Part shown: positions 1-8,548 of the stretch, piece after piece
Layout: each line of letters begins with the position of its first letter
How positions within the stretch are numbered: the first letter of the stretch is position 1
NCBI GenBank assembly: GCA_033851265.1
Contig: JAWWOW010000004.1
Span: 310,001 to 374,000 of the forward strand
Direction: 5' to 3'
DNA: 64,000 nt
Source of the DNA: JAWWOW01 sp033851265
GTDB taxonomy: Bacteria > Actinomycetota > Actinomycetes > JAWWOW01
Position numbers and translations under genes: made by a program
The notes under the pieces: model-generated
What the model saw: the letters and a program-made list of their open reading frames with translations, nothing else
Told to the model about the DNA's origin: nothing
Database searches by the model: none

Positions 1-467
1 CCGAGCCGAGTCTCGGGGTAGCCGACACCGAATGCGCGTTCAGAGATTGTGCGATACGTGCAGTGCAAGGCGATCTCGAGACCAGCACCAAGGGTGGCGC
101 CGTTCATCAGAGCGAACGATGGCAATGGGCTCTCGGAGAACCGCCGGAACACCTGGTTACCGAACATGGTGACCCGGTGGATCCACTCGGCGCTCGTGCA
201 GCGCCGCATGATTTCGATGTCGGCACCGACCATGAACACCGCGCGGACACCCGTCAGCGCGATCGCATCGACGCCGGCCGCCTCCGCCTCATCGACGGCG
301 GCGTCGAGGCTGACGAGTCCCATCGGTGCCATCGTGGCCGGGCGTGATGCACCGCGACCATTGTCCATCGTGATGACGGCGAAGCGAATTCCACTGGGAT
401 GGTCGACGTAGGAGACCTTCGACTCGGTGACGATCTCGACGTAGTCCGGTAGCGCTCCCCCCGTCAC
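1..467 (-). CDS. enoyl-CoA hydratase/isomerase domain, 3' end outside window (probable N-terminus of a FadB/FadJ-type protein)
   Basis: Read on the minus strand from a GTG at 467, 17 bp after the RNase D stop. The 155 visible codons form a crotonase fold that would hydrate 2-enoyl-CoA in fatty-acid beta-oxidation. The motifs GADIEIM and GATLGAGLEIALHC match the two oxyanion-hole segments, with a Glu in the usual G-x-G-x-E catalytic position; FGVGYPETRLG follows as in FadB-type proteins. Fusion to a 3-hydroxyacyl-CoA dehydrogenase domain is inferred from resemblance only, because the gene runs off the edge. It may share a transcript with the RNase D gene. Confidence 0.72.
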   Translation of the reverse strand, partial: MTGGALPDYVEIVTESKVSYVDHPSGIRFAVITMDNGRGASRPATMAPMGLVSLDAAVDEAEAAGVDAIALTGVRAVFMVGADIEIMRRCTSAEWIHRVTMFGNQVFRRFSESPLPSFALMNGATLGAGLEIALHCTYRTISERAFGVGYPETRL

Positions 468-484
468 GCGCCGAATGCTAATCG

Positions 485-1774
485 TCAGCCAACGACTGGT
501 TCCTCGGCCGAGTCATTGGGCACGGGCGGTTCGCTGGCCAAACCCTCCGCCAACCGACCCGCTAGCAACCCGATCTGCCATGCGCGCGCTCGGCTCTCGG
601 CCAACTGCGCGGCAACGGTCTCCTCGGTTGGCTCCCGCGGCGGCGACCACGCGAGCCGGCGAACGGCGTCCGGAGGGATCAGGTTCTCGGCCGGGATGTT
701 CAGCTCCGCGGACAGCGTGCGGATGACACCGCGGGCGACCGCGAGGCGGGCCGCAGCAGCTGGGTCACGCTCGGCCCACCGGTGTGGTGCGGGTGGGCCC
801 TCACCGGGTGGACCGGCCTGCGGTAGGCCGTCCTCGGGCAAAGCGGCAGCTGCGGCCAGCGCGGTGTACCAGGTGCGTGCATAGCGTCGCGTCGCCCGGC
901 CGCGAAACACCGGCATCCGGACGAGCGCTTCTTCTGACTCGGGCGCGGTGAGCACGGCGTCGACAATGGCGCTGTCGGGCAACACCCGCCCCGGCGCCAG
1001 GTCGCGCGCGCGGGCGATCTCGTTGCGGGCTTCCCAGAGTGCCCGGGCCGCTGCGAGTTGCCGGCGGCTACGCAGCCGGTGAATTCCAGACGTACGCCGC
1101 CACGGGTCCGGTCGTTGCGGGGGAGTCCGGATCGCCGTCAACGCCGCGAACTCCTCGTGCGCCCACGCGAGCTTGCCCTGCTTGTCGAGCTCAGCTTCCA
1201 GCGCGTCGCGCAGGTCGATCAGTAACTCGACATCGAGCGCGGCGTAGCGCAGCCACGGCTCCGGCAGTGGCCGGGTCGACCAGTCGGCCGCCGAATGCCC
1301 CTTCTCCAACCGGTAGCCAAGGATCGACTCGGCCATCGCACCCAGGCCGACCCGTTCCAGGCCCGCGAGGCGGCCGGCCAACTCCGTGTCGAACAAACGC
1401 AGTGGCCGCAGCCCGATCTCGGATAGACACGGCAGGTCCTGAGTGGCGGCGTGCAACACCCACTCCGCGTCCATGATTGCGGCGCCGAGCATGCCCAGGT
1501 CGGGACAGGCAATCGGGTCGATCAGCGCCGTTCCTGCGCCCGCGCGGCGGATCTGCACCAGGTAGGCCCGTTGGGAGTACCGGTAGCCGGACGCCCGCTC
1601 GGCGTCGACTGCAACGGGGCCGGTGCCCGCGTCGAACGCGGCAATCGTCTCCGCGAGCGCGTCGCTGCTCTCGACAACGGGGGGTACGCCGTCGCGGGGC
1701 TCGTTGAGTAGCTCGGGTTCGGTGACCGGCGTGGCCTCGGCGTCAGCTGCGTCGGTCCCAACCGCCTCGGTCAC
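485..1774 (-). CDS. rnd: ribonuclease D family 3'-5' exonuclease with HRDC domain
   Basis: 429 aa with a GTG start. A DEDD-type 3'-5' exonuclease domain occupies about residues 35-215: motif I is D57-A-E59 in VAVDAERASGYRYSQ, motif II lies in HAATQDLPCL, and motif III is the YAALDVELL segment with Tyr and Asp. A helical HRDC nucleic-acid-binding domain follows (about 230-310, beginning near SRRQLAAARALWEARNEIAR). The role would be RNA 3'-end trimming in the cytoplasm. The acidic first 30 residues are poorly conserved in appearance, so an internal start is possible. Actinobacteria commonly keep this gene close to DUF3000 and hemE, as here. Confidence 0.88.
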   Translation of the reverse strand: MTEAVGTDAADAEATPVTEPELLNEPRDGVPPVVESSDALAETIAAFDAGTGPVAVDAERASGYRYSQRAYLVQIRRAGAGTALIDPIACPDLGMLGAAIMDAEWVLHAATQDLPCLSEIGLRPLRLFDTELAGRLAGLERVGLGAMAESILGYRLEKGHSAADWSTRPLPEPWLRYAALDVELLIDLRDALEAELDKQGKLAWAHEEFAALTAIRTPPQRPDPWRRTSGIHRLRSRRQLAAARALWEARNEIARARDLAPGRVLPDSAIVDAVLTAPESEEALVRMPVFRGRATRRYARTWYTALAAAAALPEDGLPQAGPPGEGPPAPHRWAERDPAAAARLAVARGVIRTLSAELNIPAENLIPPDAVRRLAWSPPREPTEETVAAQLAESRARAWQIGLLAGRLAEGLASEPPVPNDSAEEPVVG

Positions 1775-1831
1775 GCGCCTACCGTACGACGCTTACCGAC
1801 AGGCGAGCGTGATTGAGAGCGGGACGTCAGG

Positions 1832-2521
1832 TCAGCGGATGACGCCGGCGCGCATGGCGAGCGCGACCATCTCGGCGCGGTCACCGGTGCCCAGCTTGCG
1901 GGCGATCCGAGCGAGGTGGCTCTTCACGGTGAGTGCCGACAGGCCGAGCTCCTCGCCGATCTCCTTGTTCGAGCGTCCGTCGGCGACGAGGTGGAGTACC
2001 TCGATCTCGCGGCCGGACAGTTCGGAGACGCCGCCCTCGGAGGGGCCGCTGCCGCGAAGACCGGCAGCGAGCAGCGAGGCGACCGACGGGTCGGCGTACA
2101 CGCCGCCGTCGAGCACGCGGCGCACACCGTCGGCGACGACCAGCGGGGATGCGGACTTGAGCAGGTAGCCCTGGGCGCCGGCGACGAACGCGGCGCGGAC
2201 TGAGTAGGGGTCGTCGGCAGCGGACAGTACGACGAGGCGCGGCCAGCCGGCAGCGCGCAGGTCGGCGAGCAGGTCGAGGCCGGAGCCGTCCGGCAGGCCG
2301 AGGTCGAGGATGCAGAGGTCGCGGGGGCCGCTGGCGTGGGCCCGGGCGCGTGCCTCGGCAACACTTGCCGCCTCGACGACCTCACGGGCGCCCATGGCGA
2401 CCAAGCGGCTGACCATCGACTCGCGGACGAGCGGGTGGTCGTCGACAACCATCGCGGTGAACCCGTGACCGGGCACCGGCTGTGCGGGTACGCCGCCAGC
2501 CTTCTCGACGAGTGCAGTCAC
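1832..2521 (-). CDS. NarL/FixJ-type response regulator
   Basis: 229 aa, GTG start. The receiver domain (about 22-140) has the acidic pocket D27-D28, phospho-acceptor D73 in CILDLGLPDGSG and conserved K122 in YLLKSASP. A LuxR-type helix-turn-helix lies at about 165-225 (SGREIEVLHLVADGRSNKEI and TVKSHLARI). It would switch transcription on phosphorylation. It lies divergently from, and 235 bp away from, a three-gene operon ending in a HisKA_3 histidine kinase (5878-7035), its likely partner; the pairing is inferred from proximity and family match. It may also be cotranscribed with the RNase D gene 57 bp downstream. Confidence 0.92.
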   Translation of the reverse strand: MTALVEKAGGVPAQPVPGHGFTAMVVDDHPLVRESMVSRLVAMGAREVVEAASVAEARARAHASGPRDLCILDLGLPDGSGLDLLADLRAAGWPRLVVLSAADDPYSVRAAFVAGAQGYLLKSASPLVVADGVRRVLDGGVYADPSVASLLAAGLRGSGPSEGGVSELSGREIEVLHLVADGRSNKEIGEELGLSALTVKSHLARIARKLGTGDRAEMVALAMRAGVIR

Positions 2522-2756
2522 CGATCCTCCAGCGTGGTTTCGCCGTACGCCTGTGGCCGGCCTGTGCCGGCGTTACTCCTCCCATCGGCCATACGGCCCT
2601 TTGGCTTAACGGCGGATGCCTGTGGAGGTCAGCGCGCGCCGATAGCCCGTTCGGGCGACTTGCGGCTGCTGCACGCAAGATCGACGCGCCAAATGCCGAC
2701 AACGCGAGCAATACGGAGAGGTCGGGGCGGAACCCCCGGCCCATGGAGGCGGTGGC

Positions 2757-4442
2757 GTGAGCGTGCGATGGGTTCGAGCGGCGCGGGCTGGGTCCATTTT
2801 GGCCGTCTTTGCAACCGGCACGCTCGTCGGAGCGGCGACTGCCGCGCCAAGTCCCAACTCCCAGCAGGAGATCCGGGCTGTCGTCACCCTGCGTAGTGCC
2901 GGCCCAGTGACCGCTCCAGGCGTCCGCATCGTGTCCGTGTTACCCCACGTTGGCGTCGAAGTCGTCCGCGCTACACCGGCGGCGCTCCGCGGACTGGCAA
3001 CGGATCCTCGCGTCGCCGGTATCGCTCCCGATGACCGCGTGCAGCTCACGGGACACGACGAGGGCCAGAAGCACAACGCGGCCGACCCGGGCGTTTACGC
3101 GTGGCAGGGGCTCGGTGGAAAAGCTGGCAAGGACGTCGCAGGCGCGGGTGTCACCATCGCCGTGCTCGACACCGGTGTCAGTGACACGCCCGCCCTCAAT
3201 CGTGCGTCCTCTCGACTTGTGGACGGCGTCGACACTTCACGACTGCAGTCCGGCGGCGACGCCCGCACAAGCGGAACGTTCAACGACGGTTACGGCCACG
3301 GCACGTTCATGGCGAACCTCATTGCCGGTGGACCCGTTGACCAGGTGAGCGGACGCCGTGCGCTCGGCGTCGCACCCGGCGCGCGGGTTGTCGTCGTCAA
3401 GGTCGCCGACGACCGCGGTGCAACGTCGCTGTCCCAGGTGCTGGCCGGTATGGACTGGGTCGCCGCCCAGGCCCCGAAGATCCAGGTCGTCAACATCGCG
3501 CTCTCGCATCAGCGTCCCAACGGCGCCTATGGCGCGGACCCGCTCACTGCCGGTGTCGAGCATCTCGTCGCTGGCGGACTCGTCGTCGTCGCCGCAGCGG
3601 GCAACACGCCAGGTGAGGTTGGTGACCCGGGGATGGCGCCGCAGGCGCTGACCGTCGGTGCGGCTGACCTGACTGATGGCTCGGACGATGGCAACAACGG
3701 CAATGGCAACAACGAGAATGACAACAATGCCAGCGTCGCCGACTTCAGCGGCAGCGCGAACGTCGCCGGCGTGCGCAAGCCCGACCTCGTCTCGTCCGGC
3801 GTCGGACTGCTGAGCATCCTTCCGTCGCGGTCAGTAATAGCCCGTGCGCATCCCGAAGCTCTGCAAGACAACGGGCTCTATCGCGGCTCAGGTACCAGCG
3901 AGTCGACCGCCGTCACCAGTGGCGCCGTTGCCGTGCTCCTATCCAACAACCCGGATGCTCGGCTGACCGATGTGAAGCCGGCGCTGCGGGTGGCTGCGGA
4001 CGAGATCGACGGGGGCCGCGCTCAGGGCAATGGTCTGCTCGACGTGTCGAATGCACTCAAGGACCTTCGGCGCTACGTGCGCAATGGCGGCGACAACGCC
4101 AACGGTGAGGATTCCCTCGACGTCGCAACATGGAAGGCCAACAGCTGGCTGCACGGCGGCTGGGAGAAGTGGCTCAGCAAGGCGTGGTCGGCGAACTCCT
4201 GGGCCGCGGACGGATCGTGGTCGGCGAACTCCTGGTCGGCCAACTCGTGGAGTAGCGACAACTGGTCGGCCAACTCGTGGGCAGCCAACTCCTGGGCCGC
4301 TAACTCCTGGGCAGCCAACTCTTGGGCCGCGAACAGCTGGTCGGCAAACTCATGGTCGGCAAACAGCTGGGCCGCGAACAGCTGGTCGGCAAACTCATGG
4401 TCCGCAGGCTCCTGGGCTGATCAGAGCTGGGGCGAGCGATGA
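2757..4442 (+). CDS. secreted S8 (subtilisin-like) serine protease with C-terminal Trp-rich pentapeptide repeats
   Basis: 561 aa; GTG start with GGAGG 7 bp upstream. A signal peptide ends near residue 30 (ATAA-PSP). The peptidase domain spans about 130-435 with the complete triad: D138 in VTIAVLDTG, H181 in GYGHGTFMA and S381 in GSGTSESTA; N283 in AAAGN is the oxyanion Asn. An Asn/Asp/Gly-rich insertion sits at 308-325. After residue 477 the protein becomes 16 tandem units of mostly [SA]ANSW, giving a Trp about every five residues to the end. The tail has no known role I can name; wall or membrane contact is a guess. The stop overlaps the next start (ATGA), so it is coupled to a membrane sensor and a histidine kinase. 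Confidence 0.9.
   Translation: MSVRWVRAARAGSILAVFATGTLVGAATAAPSPNSQQEIRAVVTLRSAGPVTAPGVRIVSVLPHVGVEVVRATPAALRGLATDPRVAGIAPDDRVQLTGHDEGQKHNAADPGVYAWQGLGGKAGKDVAGAGVTIAVLDTGVSDTPALNRASSRLVDGVDTSRLQSGGDARTSGTFNDGYGHGTFMANLIAGGPVDQVSGRRALGVAPGARVVVVKVADDRGATSLSQVLAGMDWVAAQAPKIQVVNIALSHQRPNGAYGADPLTAGVEHLVAGGLVVVAAAGNTPGEVGDPGMAPQALTVGAADLTDGSDDGNNGNGNNENDNNASVADFSGSANVAGVRKPDLVSSGVGLLSILPSRSVIARAHPEALQDNGLYRGSGTSESTAVTSGAVAVLLSNNPDARLTDVKPALRVAADEIDGGRAQGNGLLDVSNALKDLRRYVRNGGDNANGEDSLDVATWKANSWLHGGWEKWLSKAWSANSWAADGSWSANSWSANSWSSDNWSANSWAANSWAANSWAANSWAANSWSANSWSANSWAANSWSANSWSAGSWADQSWGER
4188..4430 (+). repeat. in-frame tandem 15-bp repeat coding for [SA]ANSW units
   Basis: Sixteen consecutive units encode residues 478-558 of the protease. 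Fifteen are five residues long and one (AADGSW) has six. Consensus is Ser/Ala-Ala-Asn-Ser-Trp; edge units drift (SSDNW, SAGSW, ADQSW). Serine and asparagine codons vary between units, so the amino-acid pattern is better kept than the DNA, which points to selection on protein sequence. Confidence 0.9.
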
Positions 4443-5881
4443 CCGCGGCCAGCAAGGTCCGTACCCTCGGCGCCAGCGCCGTTGTGTGCGCGATCGTTGC
4501 TGCGCTATTCACGGGATGGGGCGGGCCGACCTGGTGGGCCGTGCCGTTGTTGGCGACGGTCGTCGCCATCAGCGAGATCGCGGTCGTCCACCTGCAGTTC
4601 GGTCGTCAGCGGTGGGCGTTCTCGTTGACCGAAGGCGCAATCGCTGCTGGCTTTGCCGTGCACGGCGGCACCTGGCCGACCGTCGCGGTTGCCGCCGGTG
4701 TACTCGTTGCGCAGACCATCCGCCGCCAGCCGCGCATCAAACTCGAGTACAACGTCGCGCAGTTCGCCGCGGGTACGGCGCTCGGCGCATTGATGGCGAC
4801 GACGCTGGGCTCCGGAATCAGCGGCGCGTGCGCCGGCATGGGCGTGTTCTGGCTGGTCAACCACGGCCTCGTAGCCGTCGCGGTCGCGTTGACCACCCGG
4901 CGACCCATCGGTGCGTTCGTCTGGGACAGCGCACCACTGTCGGCGATTCACTCCGCCGGCAACTCCAGCATTGGACTCCTTGCGACCTGGCTGGCACAAA
5001 ACGCGCCGGTCGGTCTGCTCGGCCTGCTCGTCCCGATGGGTCTGCTGTACACGTCGTACGACCAACAGACGCGTCGTGCTGCCGAAGCTCGGCTCTTTGC
5101 CGAGCTGGCGCGCGGCCAGGAAGAAGCGACTGGGCGCTCCGCTGACACGTCGGCCCAGGTCGTGTTGACCGCGGCTGCACGGTTGTTCGGCGGCGCTGAC
5201 GTGGAGATGGTCCTGCTCGCCGCCGACGGTCCCGTCCGGTACTCCGGCGACGAATTCGGTATCCGGTCCCGGCGTCGTGTCGACCCGGCAGCCTTTGACG
5301 AGCCGTGGGTGCTCCGTGTTCTCGGCAACCACGGCATCCGGACCGGCTTCGACGACGGTCGCCCTTACTGCTCGGCACTCATCGGTGAACCCGACGACCC
5401 TCGCGCTGCGATCATCGCCCGCCGCGTCCCTGGTGCTGCCGGGTTCGGTCGGCGCGAGGCGATGCTCGCCGGCGTCCTGGTGACTCAAGCCGAGTCGTGG
5501 CTGTCCGTCGCGGGACTGACCGCCGAACGTGACCAGGCTCGGGAACGCGCCGAGCAATCTGACTCTTCGGCACGCCGGCTTGCCGACCTCGGCGCGGACA
5601 GCGCACCGGCCCTCGTCGTACTCCGTGAGTCGGCCAACCGCCTCGCTCGGCTCGCCGCAGCGCCAGCCGGTGAGGACCCGATCGGCGACATCGTCGACGA
5701 GTTGCATGCCGTCGAGCGGGCTGTTGCCTCCTTGCTCGGTGCCATTGCTCTCGCCGCCGAACCCGATCTCGCCAGTGACCTCCGGGCGGCCGCTTCCGAG
5801 GTGCCGGTGGTTCCGGCGGCACGTGGCGTCAGCGACTGGACCACGACCGGGGTCCTCGAGGGGGCCGACCTGAAGTCATGA
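4439..5881 (+). CDS. membrane sensor-like protein: multi-TM N-terminus plus GAF-like domain, no kinase domain
   Basis: 480 aa; ATG overlaps the protease stop by 4 bp. Residues about 8-205 are strongly hydrophobic with several probable membrane helices, resembling MASE-type integral sensor modules. A charged stretch (YDQQTRRAAEARLFAELARG) leads to a soluble region at about 235-370 that looks like a GAF domain, then a helical, possibly coiled-coil tail. I see no His phospho-acceptor motif, no GHKL ATPase and no GGDEF. Its own stop overlaps the kinase start (ATGA), suggesting a sensory subunit produced with that kinase. The domain calls are from pattern only and are moderately secure. Confidence 0.75.
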   Translation: MTAASKVRTLGASAVVCAIVAALFTGWGGPTWWAVPLLATVVAISEIAVVHLQFGRQRWAFSLTEGAIAAGFAVHGGTWPTVAVAAGVLVAQTIRRQPRIKLEYNVAQFAAGTALGALMATTLGSGISGACAGMGVFWLVNHGLVAVAVALTTRRPIGAFVWDSAPLSAIHSAGNSSIGLLATWLAQNAPVGLLGLLVPMGLLYTSYDQQTRRAAEARLFAELARGQEEATGRSADTSAQVVLTAAARLFGGADVEMVLLAADGPVRYSGDEFGIRSRRRVDPAAFDEPWVLRVLGNHGIRTGFDDGRPYCSALIGEPDDPRAAIIARRVPGAAGFGRREAMLAGVLVTQAESWLSVAGLTAERDQARERAEQSDSSARRLADLGADSAPALVVLRESANRLARLAAAPAGEDPIGDIVDELHAVERAVASLLGAIALAAEPDLASDLRAAASEVPVVPAARGVSDWTTTGVLEGADLKS

Positions 5882-7035
5882 CCGATGATCGGATGCGCGC
5901 CCGCGGGAGGCGGCAGCCGAGTCTTCCGCTCACTGTTTGGGCGGGAGCTGGCGTTGCCTTCGCCGTCGTGCTGGCCCTTGGTGTCGTCGCCCTGTTGCTG
6001 GCTGACGCACACCGACTGACGCCGAAGAGCGCGGGTGCGCTCGGCGGCGCTCTTGCCGTTGCTCCGATTGCCGGAACGGTTGCCGCGCTGCTGGCGCGGC
6101 GATTTGCTGACGCACTGCGTGCGTTGCGCGACGATGCGGTACGCCGACTGCAGGACCCCACGTCGCCGGTGCGAGCAACGTCGCTCGATCTGGCGGTAGT
6201 CCGCACCAGCGTCGAACTCGCCGAGCTCGCACGTACCCTCGACGCATTGCATCTGCGCGTGCGCGTCGCCGACGAGGTTGCTGAGCGGCATCGTCGTACG
6301 GCGGAAACGTCGAGTGCCGGGATGTTCGAGCTGCTCTCGGGGCTGGTTGAAGCGGAAGAAGGCGCGCGGGGCCAGCTGTCCGCGGAGCTCCACGACACAG
6401 TCGCCCAGACGTTGATGCTCGTGCGCAGCCTGCTCGCCGACATGGACTCCGACGATGTCCAACTCTCGCGTGCATCGGATCTCGTCAACGAAGCCGAAGA
6501 GCAGGTGCGTGCTGTCATGGCACGCACGCGGCCACCCGCTCTGCGCGACGGAGACCTGGCGCTGGCGGTGCGCCAGCTGTCCGATGACATGCAGGCCCGC
6601 TACGGCCTCGGTGTCTCGTTGCGTTGGCCGTCCGACGCATACCCCTTGCCATTGGTGACGGCCGTGACCATCTACCGCTTCTTCCAAGAAGCGCTGCTGA
6701 ACGTCGTGAAGCACGCCGATGTCGATGAAGCGTGGGCCACCCTCGATGTTGACGAGCGCGGTGTCACCGCAAGCGTCTCCGACAGTGGCCCCGGATTCGA
6801 CCCGACAGAGGTCCAACCGGAGCAAGGCAGGCACGTCGGTCTCGGCCTGCTCCGCGAACGTGCGCGGTTGGCCGGCGGTTCCGTCGATGTCACCTCATGG
6901 CCGTCGATCGGAACGACCCTCACCTTGCGGCTGCCACGCGGTGCCGCGGTGTCAACGCACGGAAAGTCACGCAGCGGAGCAGCCGACGAGCTCGAGTCAC
7001 TGACGTACTTGCGGGCGGTCGATCGCGCGGAGTAG
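5878..7035 (+). CDS. NarL-system sensor histidine kinase (HisKA_3/HATPase_c)
   Basis: 385 aa. Two membrane helices lie at about 18-43 and 53-73, followed by a HAMP-like linker and helical region. The HisKA_3 dimerisation motif LSAELHDTVAQTL carries the phospho-accepting H172. The ATPase has N275 in FFQEALLNVVKHA, D302 in SDSGPGFD and the G2 motif HVGLGLLRERA. It has almost no extracytoplasmic domain, so sensing may come from the adjacent 480-aa membrane protein, with which it is translationally coupled. The divergent NarL-type regulator at 1832-2521 is the expected phosphate receiver. Confidence 0.92.
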   Translation: MTDDRMRARGRRQPSLPLTVWAGAGVAFAVVLALGVVALLLADAHRLTPKSAGALGGALAVAPIAGTVAALLARRFADALRALRDDAVRRLQDPTSPVRATSLDLAVVRTSVELAELARTLDALHLRVRVADEVAERHRRTAETSSAGMFELLSGLVEAEEGARGQLSAELHDTVAQTLMLVRSLLADMDSDDVQLSRASDLVNEAEEQVRAVMARTRPPALRDGDLALAVRQLSDDMQARYGLGVSLRWPSDAYPLPLVTAVTIYRFFQEALLNVVKHADVDEAWATLDVDERGVTASVSDSGPGFDPTEVQPEQGRHVGLGLLRERARLAGGSVDVTSWPSIGTTLTLRLPRGAAVSTHGKSRSGAADELESLTYLRAVDRAE

Positions 7036-7049
7036 CGCGTGAGTCGCTA
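7033..7049. terminator. short inverted repeat holding both stop codons of a convergent pair
   Basis: TAGCG (7033-7037) and CGCTA (7045-7049) flank a 7-base loop. The first three bases are the histidine kinase stop and the last three are the complement of the DUF3000 stop. No T-run follows on either strand, so any terminator action would be of the short-hairpin actinobacterial kind. Confidence 0.35.
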
Positions 7050-7643
7050 ACGCTTCTTGCGGGCGCGAGCCGGCTTGATCGTCGCCACACCTGGTGGCAG
7101 CGGCGGCAGGCCGGCGGCATGGCAGAGCAGATCGGCCCATCCTTCGAGGTGTAACGCCAACTGGTCATCGAGTGGTGACCACGACGCGCGGATCTCCACT
7201 TCGGCGCTCGCGGGCGTGCCGACCATCCCGCCGAAGCTTTCCGAGGCCACCCGGGTAACCGTGCCGCTTGCCGCTGTGAAGGTCGCGCCATGCGCTTCGA
7301 GCGCCTCGACCAGCCAGCTCCAGCCGACGCCCGGCAGCAGTGGGTCTGCGGCCATCTCGAGCTCGCATGCCGCACGCACATAGGCGACGACGCGCGTTGG
7401 CCCGGCCCAGGCTTCCTGACCTTGCGGGTCGTAGAGCACGACGAGTCGTCCGGTTGCGAGGTCCTCGTCGCCGTGCCGGACCTCAGCGGAGAGGGCAACT
7501 GCGTAGGGCGCAAGCCGTTGTGGCGCAGGGGTTTCGTCGAGGATCACTTCCGGCCGGACAGTGGCACCGCGCAAGCTCGCGAGCGCCCTGCGGAAACCCT
7601 CGGGAGGCTCCGTGGGTTCATCCGTGGGACGCCGGACGGCCAT
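7047..7643 (-). CDS. DUF3000 family protein
   Basis: 198 aa from the ATG at 7643; a longer frame upstream reads low-quality Arg/Ser-rich sequence and is not used. The protein matches the actinobacterial DUF3000 family, with PEGFRRALASLRG near the start, RLAPYAVALSAEV, the Trp-rich GVGWSWLVEALEAHGA and a basic C-terminus (ARARKKR). Function is unknown. The family is commonly found near hemE and ribonuclease D genes, as in this window, which supports identity rather than function. It is divergent from the EamA gene with only 50 bp between starts. Confidence 0.82.
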   Translation of the reverse strand: MAVRRPTDEPTEPPEGFRRALASLRGATVRPEVILDETPAPQRLAPYAVALSAEVRHGDEDLATGRLVVLYDPQGQEAWAGPTRVVAYVRAACELEMAADPLLPGVGWSWLVEALEAHGATFTAASGTVTRVASESFGGMVGTPASAEVEIRASWSPLDDQLALHLEGWADLLCHAAGLPPLPPGVATIKPARARKKR

Positions 7644-7693
7644 GCCTCTGAGACTAGGTCTGCGCCGGATTCCGGAGCCGTAGGCTCCGCCGC

Positions 7694-8536
7694 GTGTCGG
7701 CCCTCCTCGCGCTGTTGTCCAGCGTGATGTGGGGGATCTCCGACTTTCTCGGAGGTACGGCGAGCCGACGGCTGTCACCGATCGCTGTCATCGGCGCCTC
7801 ACAGGCGATCGCCGTTGGTGGCCTGCTGATCATCGCCGGCGTGACCGGGGCTTATGACGACCCAACCGGCTACGTCGGCTGGGCGCTCGCAGCCGGGCTG
7901 CTGGGGTTGATCGCACTGAGCGCGTTCTACGCAGCACTCGCGAGCGGGACGATGGGCGTGGTCGCCCCGATTGCTGCGGCGGGCGTCGTCGTACCCATCG
8001 GTGTCGGGCTCGCGCGCGGTGAGTCGCCGTCGTCGCTGCAGATCGCCGGAGCGTTCGTCACCGTGTTCGGCGTCGTGCTCGCGAGCGGACCTGAGTTGCG
8101 GGGCCGCACCGGTGGCGCTCGGCCATTGCTGCTAGCACTGGTTGCCGCAGCCGGGTTCGGTGCCCTGCTCGTCTTCGTCGCCGAAGGCAGTGATGACAGC
8201 GTCACGATGACGTTGCTGGTCATGCGCGTGGTGAGCGTTGTCCTTGTCGCAGTTGCCGCGGTGACGTTGCGCAACATGGGTGGTCTCGGGCGCAGCGACC
8301 TCCCGTTGCTCGCCGTCATCGGTGCGTTCGACGTCGCTGCCAACGCGTGTTACGCCGTCGCCACGCAGTCGGGCCTCGTCAGTCTCACCGCGGTGTTCGC
8401 GTCGCTGTATCCGGCGGTGACAGTGCTGCTCGCCCGACAGATCCACGGTGAGCGATTGCGCCGGATCCAAGATGCCGGCGTGGGCGTCACGTTGCTGGGC
8501 GTTGTGCTGATGGCAGCTGGCGGAGGAACGGGCTGA
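7694..8536 (+). CDS. EamA/DMT-superfamily transporter
   Basis: 280 aa, GTG start. About ten hydrophobic helices in two homologous halves, the usual drug/metabolite transporter layout. The N-terminal MWGISDFLGG motif and the second-half FDVAANACYAVATQSGLVS are typical of EamA repeats. It should move a small metabolite across the cytoplasmic membrane; substrate and direction cannot be told. It ends 12 bp before hemE and may be cotranscribed with it. Confidence 0.88.
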   Translation: MSALLALLSSVMWGISDFLGGTASRRLSPIAVIGASQAIAVGGLLIIAGVTGAYDDPTGYVGWALAAGLLGLIALSAFYAALASGTMGVVAPIAAAGVVVPIGVGLARGESPSSLQIAGAFVTVFGVVLASGPELRGRTGGARPLLLALVAAAGFGALLVFVAEGSDDSVTMTLLVMRVVSVVLVAVAAVTLRNMGGLGRSDLPLLAVIGAFDVAANACYAVATQSGLVSLTAVFASLYPAVTVLLARQIHGERLRRIQDAGVGVTLLGVVLMAAGGGTG

Positions 8537-8548
8537 GACACTGTGGGC

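Noticed and set aside
4188..4430. Could the 15-bp repeats be a CRISPR or intergenic array?
   Set aside because: They are in frame, without unique spacers, and code the end of the protease.
4505..6834. Long minus-strand frames of 400 and 449 codons opposite the sensor and kinase genes
   Set aside because: Arg/Ser/His-rich translations with no motif, fully opposite well-supported genes; typical antisense shadows in high-GC DNA.
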